A DNA stretch of 64,000 nucleotides from Corallococcus sp. NCRR (GTDB taxonomy: Bacteria > Myxococcota > Myxococcia > Myxococcales > Myxococcaceae): positions 5,518,001-5,582,000 of the forward strand of contig NZ_CP114039.1 of NCBI RefSeq assembly GCF_026965535.1, in the 5' to 3' direction. A program made the position numbers and the translations under genes. Below are positions 25,802 to 35,266 of the stretch, piece after piece; within the stretch, counting starts at the first letter, position 1; each line of letters opens with the position of its first letter. The notes under the pieces are model-generated. The model saw nothing but the letters and a program-made list of their open reading frames with translations. It did not search any database and was not told the origin of the DNA.

Positions 25802-28625
25802 CTGTGCCCCTCTTCCGCGCTGGTCCATAGATGCGGACCGGCTGTGCATTGCGTTGACCCTCTTGCCTCCCGAGTTGGCCGAACGTGTCCGGTTACGAAG
25901 GGATGACTGGAACGCCAAGGGGTGGCTTGACGGCCAGCGGCTGTGCTTCAGCCAGCAGCAATGGCTTGCACTGGGTCGTCCAGGGGAGGCGGGCTTCGAC
26001 GCGGAGGAGCGTGAATACGCACGTGAGGAATGGGCTTCGATGCAGCACCTGCTGATGGACCTGCTGGGGATCCATCAGCAATCCCTCCGCTGGGAGGTCG
26101 TGGGAATCCCCGGAGGCGCCGGTGCCCGTTACAAGGTCCGCGTCGACGGCGAGCCCATCTCCGCCACGGGACAGCTCTTTCCCTGGACGGTCAGCCCGCC
26201 AGAAGGAACGCCGCTCCCTCTGACGCCCACGGCGGCCTGGGCATGCTCCGAGGCTCACCGCGCGACACATTCCTCGACGCAGGAGCAACTGTCCGTGGTC
26301 ATCCGGCTGCGAGGCGTGTTGGAGGATGTATCAGGGCTGCTTGGAAACCGCATCCCATTCGCGCCCTCTGGTTTTCTCAAGACCTTCGAGCCTCGCGCGG
26401 TGAGTCGCTTGGGATTGCGCTGGGAGCATGACGACGGCCTCACGGAGGTTGTCTCCCTTCGCCCCTACGCCGTCTTCGCGGATGGGACGCGCACGGACTT
26501 CCCCCTGTCGTCGGTACGACCCGGCGGCATCGCGGGAGAAGACGCTCGGCGCCCCCTCCTGCTTCCTGAACACACCGACGAGGTACTGGCCAGGACCCGT
26601 CCTCTTCAGCGACGCCTCGTGGCCGACGTGACGCGCGAGATGGCGGACCCGTCGCATCTCATCCCGGAGGGGCGAGACCTCGATGGGATCCTGGAGCTAT
26701 CGGAGTACTCACCCCGGGTGGCGGGCTTCGAGCTCCTCCGCGGACGCCAGGCGTGCGAAGGCCGGGATGCCACCGGGTTGGAGTGGTTCGAACCGCTCTC
26801 TTCCTCCGAGTCCTTCTCCCTGAACCTCCACGTCAATGAGACGGACAAGCGCCTCCAATTGAACTCGCGTGAAGATGCGCTGGAGCTCTTGAGCCGGAAC
26901 GATGCGGCGCTGGCCAGCGCCACCCCCACGCCCCTGAACGTGGGCGGACAGCAGGTGTCCCCAAGTGAGGCGCTCGGGCGTCAGCTCCGGATCGCGCTCG
27001 GCCTTTCGGCACCTGCCGAGGAGGTGAACGAGGATGCACTCGACGACATCTCCAGGCCTGGGGGCCGCCTCGGAGCTATCGTCCGCGAAGTGGAAGCTCC
27101 GTCGTCTGCGGACCCACGGGCGGACGGCGCACCACCCGTGCCGTGGGAAATGCTGGAGCAGGCCTTCCGTCCAGGCGTGTCTCTCAAGACACATCAGAAG
27201 GAAGGACTCGCGTGGCTGTGGCGCCATGCTGCTTCCGGAAGCCCTGGCGTCCTGCTCGCGGATGACATGGGCCTGGGAAAGACATTGCAGGTCGCGTGCT
27301 TCCTGACCTTGAGCCTGCTCATGGCGAGAAGCAACGCCCGGCCCCTGTTGGTGGTCTGTCCCACCATCCTGTTGGACAACTGGAAGCAGGAGTTGAACCG
27401 CTTCTTCCGGGAAGACCTCTGGCAGTCCGCATTCATCCTTCACGGGAATGAACTCCGGACCGTGAAGCAGGGGGACGGACTCAATACCGAATTCCTCTCG
27501 CGGCGGACGCTGATCATCACCAATTACGAAACGCTGGGGGCCTATCAGCGCTCGCTGTTGAAGGTGGACTTCGACGTCGTCGTCTTCGACGAGGCCCATC
27601 TGCTCAAGAACCCGGACACGCTGCGCTCGCGTGCGGCCCGGGCCCTCAAGCGCAACTTCGCCGTCGCGCTGACGGGCACGCCGGTGGAGAACGAGCTGTT
27701 CGACGTCTGGGCCCTCTACGACGCCATCCAGTGTCGCGCGCCCCGGGTCTTCGGCCCTCGTGCCGCCTTCCGGGAGGAACATGACGGTGAGCATGGTGCA
27801 TCCACTCTGCGGACGCGGCTGAAGTATCCGTCCAGGGACAGCACGCTGATGCGCCGAGAGAAGGCGGACGCGCTCAAGGACCTGCCGGAAAAGCGGTATC
27901 ACAGCCATCCGGTGGAGATGACGGCGCTCCAGGAGGAGCAGGAGCGGCTCATCGCCCGGCAGGCGCCGAAGCGTGGCGCGCTCTGGGCACTCTCCGCGCT
28001 TCAAAAGCTGTATCAGCACCCGGCGCTTCTGGCGGACTCACGCGGGCTCTCCGCCGCCACCGCGCTCCAGGAGAGCCCCAAGACCCGCCTCTGCCTAGAA
28101 TTGCTCGCACGGGTGGAGGCCGCGTCAAGCGGCGTGCACGCGGAGAAGGCCCTGGTGTTCGTCCTCTCCCGCGCAATGCAGGAACTGCTGTCTGGACTCA
28201 TCAAGGATCGGTTCCGCCTGACGGATGTCCCCATCATCAATGGGGAGCCCGAGAGCCGACGTTCGGCCCTGAACTCCATTGACGCATTCTCCCAGGCGAA
28301 GGGCTTTCAAGTCCTCCTGCTGAGTCCGCTTGCCGCGGGCGCGGGGCTCAACATCGTCGCGGCCAACCACGTCATCCATTACGGGCGTTGGTGGAATCCC
28401 GCCAAGGAGGACCAAGCCACGGACCGGGCCCACCGCATCGGGCAGGTCCGGCCCGTCCACGTCCACTATCCGCTGCTGCACCGGCAGGGACGTCCCGAGG
28501 CTGGCTTCGACATGCGGCTCCACGAACTCGTGGAGCGCAAGCGTTCGCTGGCACGCGACTTCCTGGCGCCCGTTCCGGATGAGGCACGGCAGTACTCAGG
28601 TGTGTTTCAAGAGGGGGAAGGCTGA
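25788..28625 (+). CDS. zorD: Zorya system helicase ZorD (SNF2-type)
   Basis: A 945-residue protein from a GTG start. The N-terminal ~450 residues form a Zorya-specific region without known motifs. The SNF2 helicase core follows: LLADDMGLGKTLQVACFL (Walker A Lys498), VVVFDEAHLLKNPDT (DEAH at 601), VALTGTPVENELFDVWALYD (motif III), LLSPLAAGAGLNIVAANHVI (motif V) and DQATDRAHRIGQVRPV (motif VI). In type I Zorya, ZorD degrades or processes invading DNA when the ZorAB motor senses infection. Here zorD is the first gene and zorA begins 3 bp after its stop, whereas the described order is zorA-B-C-D. Assignment rests on the neighbours; alone it would be an SNF2 helicase. Confidence 0.9.
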   Translation: MNPDNCAPLPRWSIDADRLCIALTLLPPELAERVRLRRDDWNAKGWLDGQRLCFSQQQWLALGRPGEAGFDAEEREYAREEWASMQHLLMDLLGIHQQSLRWEVVGIPGGAGARYKVRVDGEPISATGQLFPWTVSPPEGTPLPLTPTAAWACSEAHRATHSSTQEQLSVVIRLRGVLEDVSGLLGNRIPFAPSGFLKTFEPRAVSRLGLRWEHDDGLTEVVSLRPYAVFADGTRTDFPLSSVRPGGIAGEDARRPLLLPEHTDEVLARTRPLQRRLVADVTREMADPSHLIPEGRDLDGILELSEYSPRVAGFELLRGRQACEGRDATGLEWFEPLSSSESFSLNLHVNETDKRLQLNSREDALELLSRNDAALASATPTPLNVGGQQVSPSEALGRQLRIALGLSAPAEEVNEDALDDISRPGGRLGAIVREVEAPSSADPRADGAPPVPWEMLEQAFRPGVSLKTHQKEGLAWLWRHAASGSPGVLLADDMGLGKTLQVACFLTLSLLMARSNARPLLVVCPTILLDNWKQELNRFFREDLWQSAFILHGNELRTVKQGDGLNTEFLSRRTLIITNYETLGAYQRSLLKVDFDVVVFDEAHLLKNPDTLRSRAARALKRNFAVALTGTPVENELFDVWALYDAIQCRAPRVFGPRAAFREEHDGEHGASTLRTRLKYPSRDSTLMRREKADALKDLPEKRYHSHPVEMTALQEEQERLIARQAPKRGALWALSALQKLYQHPALLADSRGLSAATALQESPKTRLCLELLARVEAASSGVHAEKALVFVLSRAMQELLSGLIKDRFRLTDVPIINGEPESRRSALNSIDAFSQAKGFQVLLLSPLAAGAGLNIVAANHVIHYGRWWNPAKEDQATDRAHRIGQVRPVHVHYPLLHRQGRPEAGFDMRLHELVERKRSLARDFLAPVPDEARQYSGVFQEGEG

Positions 28626-28628
28626 GCC

Positions 28629-30647
28629 ATGTCCATCATCATGCATGCCTTGCAGGACAAGTCCCTGCGCATTCCGCTGCTCATCATCGCGCTGTTGGCG
28701 CTCCTTTCCCTGGGCGCGGTGGTCATCCGCTGGTGGCGCTTGCGCCAGGCCATCCAGACGCTGGAGCAGAGGCTGGAGCCGTTGCTGACGGGGCGTCTCC
28801 TGGAGCCGGGCAGCCGCGACGGAAGCCGCGCCCTGTGGCGGGCCGTGCGCGAGCAACTCGTCTTCCCTCCCGGGAAGCAGGAGGTCCCAGGGCCCGTCCT
28901 CATGCGTTCGTCGCCGTCACGTGAGCTGCGTGAGACCTGCCGCGCGTTGTTCCGCCACTCCCTGGGGCATGGAGTCGGCCGGAATCTGACGGGCATCGCG
29001 CTGGTGATGACCTTCGGCCTGCTGGGCGTCGTGTTGGTGGGTCCCGTCCAGGAGGCGCTCGCGAGCACGGGGGGCGGCCATTCCCAATCGGACCTGCTCT
29101 CCCAGGCCATCGGGAAGATGGGGGCCAAGTTCTTCATCTCCGCGACGGGACTGGTGGGCACGCTGCTATTCCAGATGGTTGCCTTCTCCTTCGAACGCAG
29201 GCTCCTGGGGCAGCTGGATGCGATGCGACTGGGGTTCGAGAAGTACACCAGGACCCTCGACGCGCACGAAATCGCCCTGGCCTCGGCGCGTGGGGAGTCC
29301 CTGGGCTCACTGAAGGCAGAACTGGTCCAGACCCGGAGGGAACTCGCCGAACAGCTTTCACAGCTCGAAAGCGTGAATGTGTCGATCCAGGGGATTGGCA
29401 CGGAGGTCCAGGCCCACTTCGGGAAGATGATGAAGGAGGAGGTTGGGGACGTCATCACGCGGCAGTTGAGCGCGGTGGAGAAGGCGGTGCGCGACATCGC
29501 CACGGACCTCCAGCGCTCCATCTCCACGAACTTCACGGCGTCGCTGCAATTGGAGATGGCGAGCATCAAGACGCACCTGGACGGCATCCAGCAGGCGCTG
29601 GTCGGGCAGCAGGAACACGACCTGGGACGGATCCTCGAGCAGCTCCGCGACACAGTGTCCGGCGGGTTCCATACCCAGTCCCAGGACATGGCCCGACAGA
29701 TGGCGGGGCTGGCGGCGGTCCTCCCTCAGTTGGAGAAGCAACTCGAGGCGATGACGCAGATGCTGGGCAGCCAGGCGCGGCAGTGGGGCAGCGAGAACCA
29801 GCGCGCCGTGGAGGCCCTGGGCGCGAAGGTGTCCGAGTTGGTGGGGAGTTTCGACGGCGTTCGGGACAACATGGAGAAGGCGGTCGCTCAGGTGCTGAGG
29901 AGCACCACCACCGCATCCGTCGACCTGGGCCGACAGAACCAGCAAATCATCGACCAGTTGTCGGGCAGCGTCTCCCACATCGTGGACCGCTTCCAGGGGG
30001 TGCTCACGGGGATGAGTACAAGTTCCGACCAACTGGTGCTCGCTGCGGCGAGGGTGTCCAAGGAAATGCACTTGAGCGCAGCGGATCAGTCGAGCGCTCT
30101 GCACAGCCAATTGGAAGAGCTTCGGAATCTGTCCAAGTCCGACGTGGGCCACTTCCAGGCACGTGCCGCGGAGTTCGCCAGTGCCATGAAGGAATCGCAG
30201 GACAGCCTGCGCGTCGTGACCAAGCAACTCAACGAGACCGTGGACAAGCTGGCGACCGCGTCACGAAGCGCCGGCGAGACCCATCACAAGGCGGGGGTGG
30301 TCTCTGAGAAGATGGAGGGCGTTGCGCAACGGCTCATCGACACCGCTCGAACCTTCCATCAGTTGTCCCAGGATCGTCTCGGGGTGGTGAAGCAGGAGGA
30401 GACGCTCCTGAACGCCCAGCGAGAGGCCCTGGAGCGCGTGACGCCGGTGCTCAACGGCTTGACGCGGACCTACGAGGAATCCGTCAGCAAGCAGGTCCAA
30501 TTGCTGAGCAGCCAATGGACGCAGGTCGTGAGCAAGGTCGATTCCGCGCTGAATCGCTCCTCGAATGAGTTCTTCCAGGGCGTCGAGGAGTTGTCGGACG
30601 CAGTGAATCAACTCAAGGATTCATTGAAGCAGCAGGTGCGGCGATGA
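28629..30647 (+). CDS. zorA: Zorya motor protein ZorA (MotA/ExbB-like with long coiled-coil tail)
   Basis: A 672-residue protein. The first hydrophobic segment is residues about 12-35 (IPLLIIALLALLSLGAVVI). Two more lie near 118-140 (LTGIALVMTFGLLGVVLVG) and 160-185 (FFISATGLVGTLLFQMVAF), as in MotA/TolQ/ExbB proton-channel subunits. The remaining ~450 residues are Gln/Glu/Leu-rich heptad-like coiled coil, matching the long cytoplasmic tail of ZorA, which transmits a signal from the envelope to the effectors. It lies between zorD and zorB; its TGA overlaps the zorB ATG by 4 bp. Confidence 0.92.
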   Translation: MSIIMHALQDKSLRIPLLIIALLALLSLGAVVIRWWRLRQAIQTLEQRLEPLLTGRLLEPGSRDGSRALWRAVREQLVFPPGKQEVPGPVLMRSSPSRELRETCRALFRHSLGHGVGRNLTGIALVMTFGLLGVVLVGPVQEALASTGGGHSQSDLLSQAIGKMGAKFFISATGLVGTLLFQMVAFSFERRLLGQLDAMRLGFEKYTRTLDAHEIALASARGESLGSLKAELVQTRRELAEQLSQLESVNVSIQGIGTEVQAHFGKMMKEEVGDVITRQLSAVEKAVRDIATDLQRSISTNFTASLQLEMASIKTHLDGIQQALVGQQEHDLGRILEQLRDTVSGGFHTQSQDMARQMAGLAAVLPQLEKQLEAMTQMLGSQARQWGSENQRAVEALGAKVSELVGSFDGVRDNMEKAVAQVLRSTTTASVDLGRQNQQIIDQLSGSVSHIVDRFQGVLTGMSTSSDQLVLAAARVSKEMHLSAADQSSALHSQLEELRNLSKSDVGHFQARAAEFASAMKESQDSLRVVTKQLNETVDKLATASRSAGETHHKAGVVSEKMEGVAQRLIDTARTFHQLSQDRLGVVKQEETLLNAQREALERVTPVLNGLTRTYEESVSKQVQLLSSQWTQVVSKVDSALNRSSNEFFQGVEELSDAVNQLKDSLKQQVRR

Positions 30648-31378
30648 GCCAGGGAGGAGAGGGCACTGACCGCTCGCTCGCGGACCTCATGGCGGGTGTG
30701 GCAGTGGTCTTCCTGCTGCTCGCGGTCATCTTCATCCTGGACGCGCGCCAGCAGCGCGAGGAGGCCATCCGTGAGAAGGAGGTGGCCATTGGCAAGGTGG
30801 ATTCACAGAAGGACGGCGTGCAGGCGTCACTGGTGGCGCTAAGAGCGGAGTTGGTGACCCTGGACACCGATCTGGATGGTGGCTTCATCGAGATGAGCGG
30901 GCTGGATGGTGGGGTGAACGCGCTGGAGATCGAATTCAAGAACCTCCAGTTCGGTCTGGGGGAATGCCGCACGCCTCCGGAATACGTGCAACAGTTCCGC
31001 CTGGGGGCGGTGCCCCTCATCGAACGCGTCTGCGCGGCGGTGGATGCGATGCGCGACGCGGGCGCCGAGCCGTCCATCATCCTGGAAGGACACACGGACG
31101 ACCGTCCCTTCCTGGGCACAAGCGGCGAGTGTGGCGTCCGCAATGGCGTGTCGCGGTTCAGTTTCGAGAACAACGTCCGTGCAAGCGCCTCCCGTGCGCA
31201 GGAGGTGTTCTTCACGGTGCGTGATCAGCTCCCGGCCGCCAGCTACGCGCGCACCTGCCTGGATGCGAATTTCGTGGTTTCGGGACGAGGGCAGACCGCG
31301 CCCAGGATTGGGACGGAGGGGGGGGACCCTGCCAACCGGCGGCTGGTGCTTCGTGTTCGCGGCGACCTGCGCCTGTGA
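30644..31378 (+). CDS. zorB: Zorya motor protein ZorB (MotB-like, OmpA peptidoglycan-binding domain)
   Basis: A 244-residue protein. A single N-terminal membrane segment (LADLMAGVAVVFLLLAVIFI) carries an Asp at residue 14, the position of the proton-carrying Asp of MotB-type stators. A coiled linker follows (QREEAIREKEVA). The C-terminal OmpA-like domain has IILEGHTDDRPF and ENNVRASASRAQEV, with SGRGQTAP and NRRLVLRV, the peptidoglycan-binding motifs. It forms the proton-driven stator with ZorA in the inner membrane. Starts overlap on both sides (ATGA with zorA, GTGA with zorC), showing one translationally coupled operon. Confidence 0.93.
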   Translation: MSQGGEGTDRSLADLMAGVAVVFLLLAVIFILDARQQREEAIREKEVAIGKVDSQKDGVQASLVALRAELVTLDTDLDGGFIEMSGLDGGVNALEIEFKNLQFGLGECRTPPEYVQQFRLGAVPLIERVCAAVDAMRDAGAEPSIILEGHTDDRPFLGTSGECGVRNGVSRFSFENNVRASASRAQEVFFTVRDQLPAASYARTCLDANFVVSGRGQTAPRIGTEGGDPANRRLVLRVRGDLRL

Positions 31379-32796
31379 TTGGGGACTCAATGGGGCTGGA
31401 TGATTGGCTTGACGAAGTGGGGGAGCGGCAGAAGGTCGTCCTGGCCGCGTTCGGAACCTTCCAGCGGCAGGTGGAGGATGGGATGCATCAGCTCGTCCTC
31501 CGAGCAGAGTCCGTCCAGCAGCGTGCGGACGAACTCGAGCCGGGGCGGCTTGCCCGTTTGCGGCAGGCGCTGGATGTCGGGGCCGTGCTGGCGAAGGTGA
31601 AGGCCCAGGATTTCGATGGGCTGAGCCGAAGGGAGCGGCGCGCGGTGCCGGGTTTGTGGCGGGAGGTGGGCCTGGAGCAGATGACCTGGTTCCTCACGCG
31701 CAGCCCTGACAGCGTGCCGCGACTGGTTCGGCAGCGGCTCCGGGACTGGAGCGTGTCCGAGGATGCCGCCACTCAGCGGAAATGGGCCCAGTTGGTAGGG
31801 CGGCGCGTCGAGGACAAACGCGTGCTGAGATGGGCGTTGCCGATGTCCGTCGAGGCGGCATTGGGAGCCGAGGGCCCCAGCACGTTGGCACGCCATTGGG
31901 GGGACCACGCACTCGCGGAAGTGGTGGGGATGCTTCGGAACTCCGGCATCAAGGAGACCAGTCCCTACGCTGGTCATGTCATCGCGGAGTACCTGGAGGG
32001 ACGCCTCCAGACGCGTCAGGACCTGTCCCAGGCGATGGCTTTCCTCGTGGACGACCCTCTGGGCCTCTCCTGGATGCCGCACAGGAACGTGGACGGCGTC
32101 GCGGTGTCGGCGCCAATGGAAGCCCGTATCGCAGTCATCTCCAAGGTCCTGGAGTGCCGGCTGGCCGGACGAATGGCGCCAGCCGTCCTCACCCGGCTGG
32201 AGGAGCGGTTGATTGCCAGGGACGGTGTTTTCGATGATCCCCGGCACATGACGCTGACCCAGGCGTGGCAGTCGGTCCGTGCCCGCGCCCCAGATGCCTT
32301 CGACGCGTTCCTGTCCGCGCTCATCCAACAGGATCTGGAGTTCTTCTTCGAACGAGCGATGAACGAGCAAGACCGGCGGCGGTTCTGGTTGAATTATCTG
32401 GGCTCCATTCGGAGGACGACCTGCTGGCTGGCGTCCGAGACGTATGACGCACTGAGGGCTCGGCTCGCGAACCTGCCCGCGGAGCAGCAGGCCGCGTTTC
32501 GGCGGGCCCGACGACTCCCGAAGGGAAAGATCAGTGCGTTTGTGTTGTCGTTCGAGAGGTATGTGGCCGTGGAGTTTTCCGACAAGGGCAACGCCACGTA
32601 CGTCTATGAGCATCGCCGGCTGGCGCAAATGCTCAACGGCCAGCCGGTGGAACACCACAATGACCTCAAGGACACGCAAGAGAGCCATTGTGAGAAGCGG
32701 TTGACCCATCTTCCTGGGTGGGAACTCCGCTTCGAACAGGAACTTCTGGAACTGGGAATCGCTCAGGCCCGACCCGTGGTGCGCAGGGCCCGGTAA
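31375..32796 (+). CDS. zorC: Zorya protein ZorC (EH-signature domain)
   Basis: A 473-residue cytosolic protein with no membrane segment, starting with GTG at 31375 (an in-frame ATG at 31390 is also possible). The central and C-terminal part has the features of EH-signature proteins: LEFFFERAMNEQDRRRFWLN, then TTCWLASETYDAL, and the terminal AYVYE-like block TYVYEHRRLAQMLNG and RLTHLPGWELRFEQELLEL. ZorC binds DNA and is required with ZorD in type I Zorya. Presence of ZorC and a SNF2 ZorD, rather than an HNH ZorE, classifies the system as type I. It is the last gene of the operon and is followed by a long inverted repeat. Confidence 0.88.
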   Translation: MIGDSMGLDDWLDEVGERQKVVLAAFGTFQRQVEDGMHQLVLRAESVQQRADELEPGRLARLRQALDVGAVLAKVKAQDFDGLSRRERRAVPGLWREVGLEQMTWFLTRSPDSVPRLVRQRLRDWSVSEDAATQRKWAQLVGRRVEDKRVLRWALPMSVEAALGAEGPSTLARHWGDHALAEVVGMLRNSGIKETSPYAGHVIAEYLEGRLQTRQDLSQAMAFLVDDPLGLSWMPHRNVDGVAVSAPMEARIAVISKVLECRLAGRMAPAVLTRLEERLIARDGVFDDPRHMTLTQAWQSVRARAPDAFDAFLSALIQQDLEFFFERAMNEQDRRRFWLNYLGSIRRTTCWLASETYDALRARLANLPAEQQAAFRRARRLPKGKISAFVLSFERYVAVEFSDKGNATYVYEHRRLAQMLNGQPVEHHNDLKDTQESHCEKRLTHLPGWELRFEQELLELGIAQARPVVRRAR

Positions 32797-32841
32797 CACC
32801 CGGCGCGTGGCAGGCTATGGCTCATCACCAGGTGCCGTCGA

Positions 32842-32911
32842 CTGTCTTCATCATGGGAATGCGGAGCGCGGGGGGGGCGCCACCATGGTCCTCCGCGCAG
32901 GATGAAGACAG
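32842..32911. terminator. Long interrupted inverted repeat after the Zorya operon
   Basis: ctgtcttcatc (32842-32852) pairs perfectly with gatgaagacag (32901-32911). Inside it gcggag (near 32861) can pair with ctccgc (near 32891), so a long interrupted hairpin can form. It sits between zorC and the MazG-like gene. Terminator or boundary element; no T-run. Confidence 0.45.
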
Positions 32912-32970
32912 CGCGTCTGCCGTCGCCGTTCGGAGTTGACAGCCACCCTCCACTGACGGAGCACGGGGGC

Positions 32971-33282
32971 ATGATCGAACTTCCCGAGCGCGCCGCGATG
33001 CAGGACTACCAGCGATACATCCACGACCTGGAGTCGCTGCACGGCTGGCTCCAGCAGGACCTGGTCCTCAACTGCTTCCGGATGGGCGAGGAGGTGGGTG
33101 AGCTCTTCAAGGCGGTGCGCCAGTACGAGAAGAGGCCCTCCGAGGCGACGTCTCGCGAGCACGTGGGGGAGGAACTGGTGGACGTGCTCAACTACCTCCT
33201 GGCCATCGCCAACCGCGCGGGCGTGGACCTGGAGCAGGCCTTCCGGGAGAAGAACGCGCGCAATCAGCAGCGCACCTGGTGA
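32971..33282 (+). CDS. MazG-like nucleotide pyrophosphohydrolase
   Basis: A 103-residue all-helical protein. LNCFRMGEEVGELFKAV and HVGEELVDVLNYLLAIANR give the EExxE...ExxD metal-binding motif of the MazG/all-alpha NTP-PPase superfamily. Single-domain members hydrolyse non-canonical or excess (d)NTPs to NMP and PPi. ATG at 32971 is chosen because a GGAGC-rich ribosome site precedes it; 23 upstream in-frame codons lack homology features. It follows the Zorya operon in the same direction, but 174 bp and an inverted repeat separate them, so a functional link is uncertain. Positions 33283-33427 hold no gene that I can see. Confidence 0.85.
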   Translation: MIELPERAAMQDYQRYIHDLESLHGWLQQDLVLNCFRMGEEVGELFKAVRQYEKRPSEATSREHVGEELVDVLNYLLAIANRAGVDLEQAFREKNARNQQRTW

Positions 33283-33427
33283 TGAAGCTAGCTCACCCAG
33301 GCCCGCGTGCGCGGGCGCGTGGAGCATCTTCGATGGCGAGGGCCATCACTTCCACCGCCTGCGCTCCTGGGCCCGGAGCGCGCCTCCTGTGTCATGGAGT
33401 CATGCGTCCGGTGTATCGTTCGTGCAT

Positions 33428-35266
33428 ATGCACTGGCACTTGCACCTGAAGCGCGCGGCCCTGCTGGCCGTGCTCTTCGCGGCGTCCGGACTCACCGGAG
33501 TCGACGCGCACGCACAACAATGTGGCCCCGAAGCACCTCCCCCCGCCGTCCCTCTCAATGACCAGATGAGCGGCACGCGGGTCTTGCGCCGCGTCGTCCT
33601 CGGTCTCACGGGGACGACGCCCACCGTCGAGCAGTACGAGGCGATGGCGGCCGCGACCACACCCGAGTCGCGGGAATCCATCCTGCGCTCCACGCTCGAG
33701 GCCGCGCTCGCCTCGCCGAAGTTCTACGAGCGGATGGTGAACTTCGGCCACGAGTGGCTCGCGGTGGGCGCATACACCACCGGCGCGGCGGGTGACGCCT
33801 ACCAGGGCGACATGTCCGGCCACCTCTTCAAGTGCGCCGCCAACACCGCGCACGCGGGCGCGTACTACGCCGTGCACGAGTTCGGCGATTCGAAGGACCC
33901 GGCCAGGCAGTGCCAGGACCAGGACGCCGACGGCAACCCCGCCGTGCCCGAGGTGCACCAGGTGGAGCCCTGGTGGGCGCCGGGCACCACCGTCACCGTG
34001 CTCGGCAAGGCCGGCTCCGACGTCACCCAGGTCACCGACAGCAAGGGCCAGCCGGTCGACTGCGGCCTCGCGAACGGCGGCTACTACGACCCCATGCTGC
34101 CCCCCGCGTGCGGCTGCGGTCCGAACCTGGTGTGGTGCAGCCCGCTCTCCGGCCTCCAGGGCAACAGCAACCACGACTTCGGCATGCAGCGCCGGCACCC
34201 CTACGAGGAGCCCGCGCGCCTCTTCGCGCACCTCGCGTGGCACGACCGGCCGCTCTCGGACCTCATCCTCGGGAACTACTCGGTCGGCACCAACTGGCTG
34301 CGCGCGCTGTACGTGCGCTTCGGCCGGCAGATGGGCAACAGCGCGCTGGACAAGAACACCACGTGGTGGCGTCCCGACGCGGACAACGCGCCGCGCGACC
34401 CGCTGCACCCCACGCTGAATGATCCGCAGGCGTGGCGCGAGTTCGTGGTCGAGGACCTGGAGCCCTTCCACCTCGCGCTCACCCCGGACCGGGCGCGCTC
34501 CGGCAGCATCGACCGCACCTACCGCTTCGACCCGCGCACCACGACCGACGCGCCCCAGGGCCTCCCCACCGCGGGCGTGCTCACCATGATCGGCTCGTTG
34601 TCGTCCTTCCCGCGCGAGCGCGTCCGGGCCGCGCGCTTCCTCGAGATGTTCGCCTGCCAGAGCTTCTCGCCACCGCCCGCGGACGTGCACTTCCCGCCCC
34701 TGGAGGTGGACCCCGGCACCGGCGGCACGTGCCTGCACTGCCACCGGACGCTCGACCCCGCGGCCATCTCCTTCAAGCGCTGGGACTTCAACCCGGCCCA
34801 GAGCTTCTACGTCCCGTGGCCCTTCATGCCGGGCGTGGGCCGCTACCGCATCACCAAGGATTGGCTGTCCGGGCAGTACCCGTACACCGGCACCTCGCCG
34901 GGCTACCGCTGGAAGAACGCGTTCGTCCCCAACACCCTCCTCACGCCCGTCACCCCCGAGCAGGTGAAGGCCAACCCCGAGGCGGTGCTGCTCGACACGA
35001 TGCCCGACACGTACACGCTGCTCGGCGAGCACGGCGACGGCACCATGGGCCCGCTCGGCTTCGGGAAGCTCGTCGTGCGCTCCGGCGAGTTCGACCGCTG
35101 CGTCGCGCGCAAGATGTATTCGCTGTTCATCGGCCGCGACCTGAACCCGGCCACGGAGAAGGGCTTCATCGACAAGCTCGCGCGGGAGTTCGTCGCGGGC
35201 GACCGGCAGCTGAGACCCTTCATCCGATATCTCTTCGAACAGCCCGAGCTGCGGAGGGGCCTGTGA
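33428..35266 (+). CDS. Secreted DUF1588/DUF1585-type cytochrome-like protein
   Basis: A 612-residue protein with a signal peptide (LKRAALLAVLFAASGLTGVDAHA). The N-terminal block MSGTRVLRRVVLGLTGTTPT and ASPKFYERMVNFGHEWLAV resemble DUF1549/DUF1592-type regions. GTCLHCHRTLDPAAISFKRW has a c-type haem motif CxxCH. The C terminus FGKLVVRSGEFDRCVARKMY resembles DUF1585. Such proteins occur with DUF1552/DUF1501 partners in planctomycetes and myxobacteria; biochemical role unknown, probably extracytoplasmic redox or polymer degradation. The start ATG lacks an obvious ribosome site. Its TGA overlaps the start of the next gene, so the two are coupled. Confidence 0.75.
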   Translation: MHWHLHLKRAALLAVLFAASGLTGVDAHAQQCGPEAPPPAVPLNDQMSGTRVLRRVVLGLTGTTPTVEQYEAMAAATTPESRESILRSTLEAALASPKFYERMVNFGHEWLAVGAYTTGAAGDAYQGDMSGHLFKCAANTAHAGAYYAVHEFGDSKDPARQCQDQDADGNPAVPEVHQVEPWWAPGTTVTVLGKAGSDVTQVTDSKGQPVDCGLANGGYYDPMLPPACGCGPNLVWCSPLSGLQGNSNHDFGMQRRHPYEEPARLFAHLAWHDRPLSDLILGNYSVGTNWLRALYVRFGRQMGNSALDKNTTWWRPDADNAPRDPLHPTLNDPQAWREFVVEDLEPFHLALTPDRARSGSIDRTYRFDPRTTTDAPQGLPTAGVLTMIGSLSSFPRERVRAARFLEMFACQSFSPPPADVHFPPLEVDPGTGGTCLHCHRTLDPAAISFKRWDFNPAQSFYVPWPFMPGVGRYRITKDWLSGQYPYTGTSPGYRWKNAFVPNTLLTPVTPEQVKANPEAVLLDTMPDTYTLLGEHGDGTMGPLGFGKLVVRSGEFDRCVARKMYSLFIGRDLNPATEKGFIDKLAREFVAGDRQLRPFIRYLFEQPELRRGL

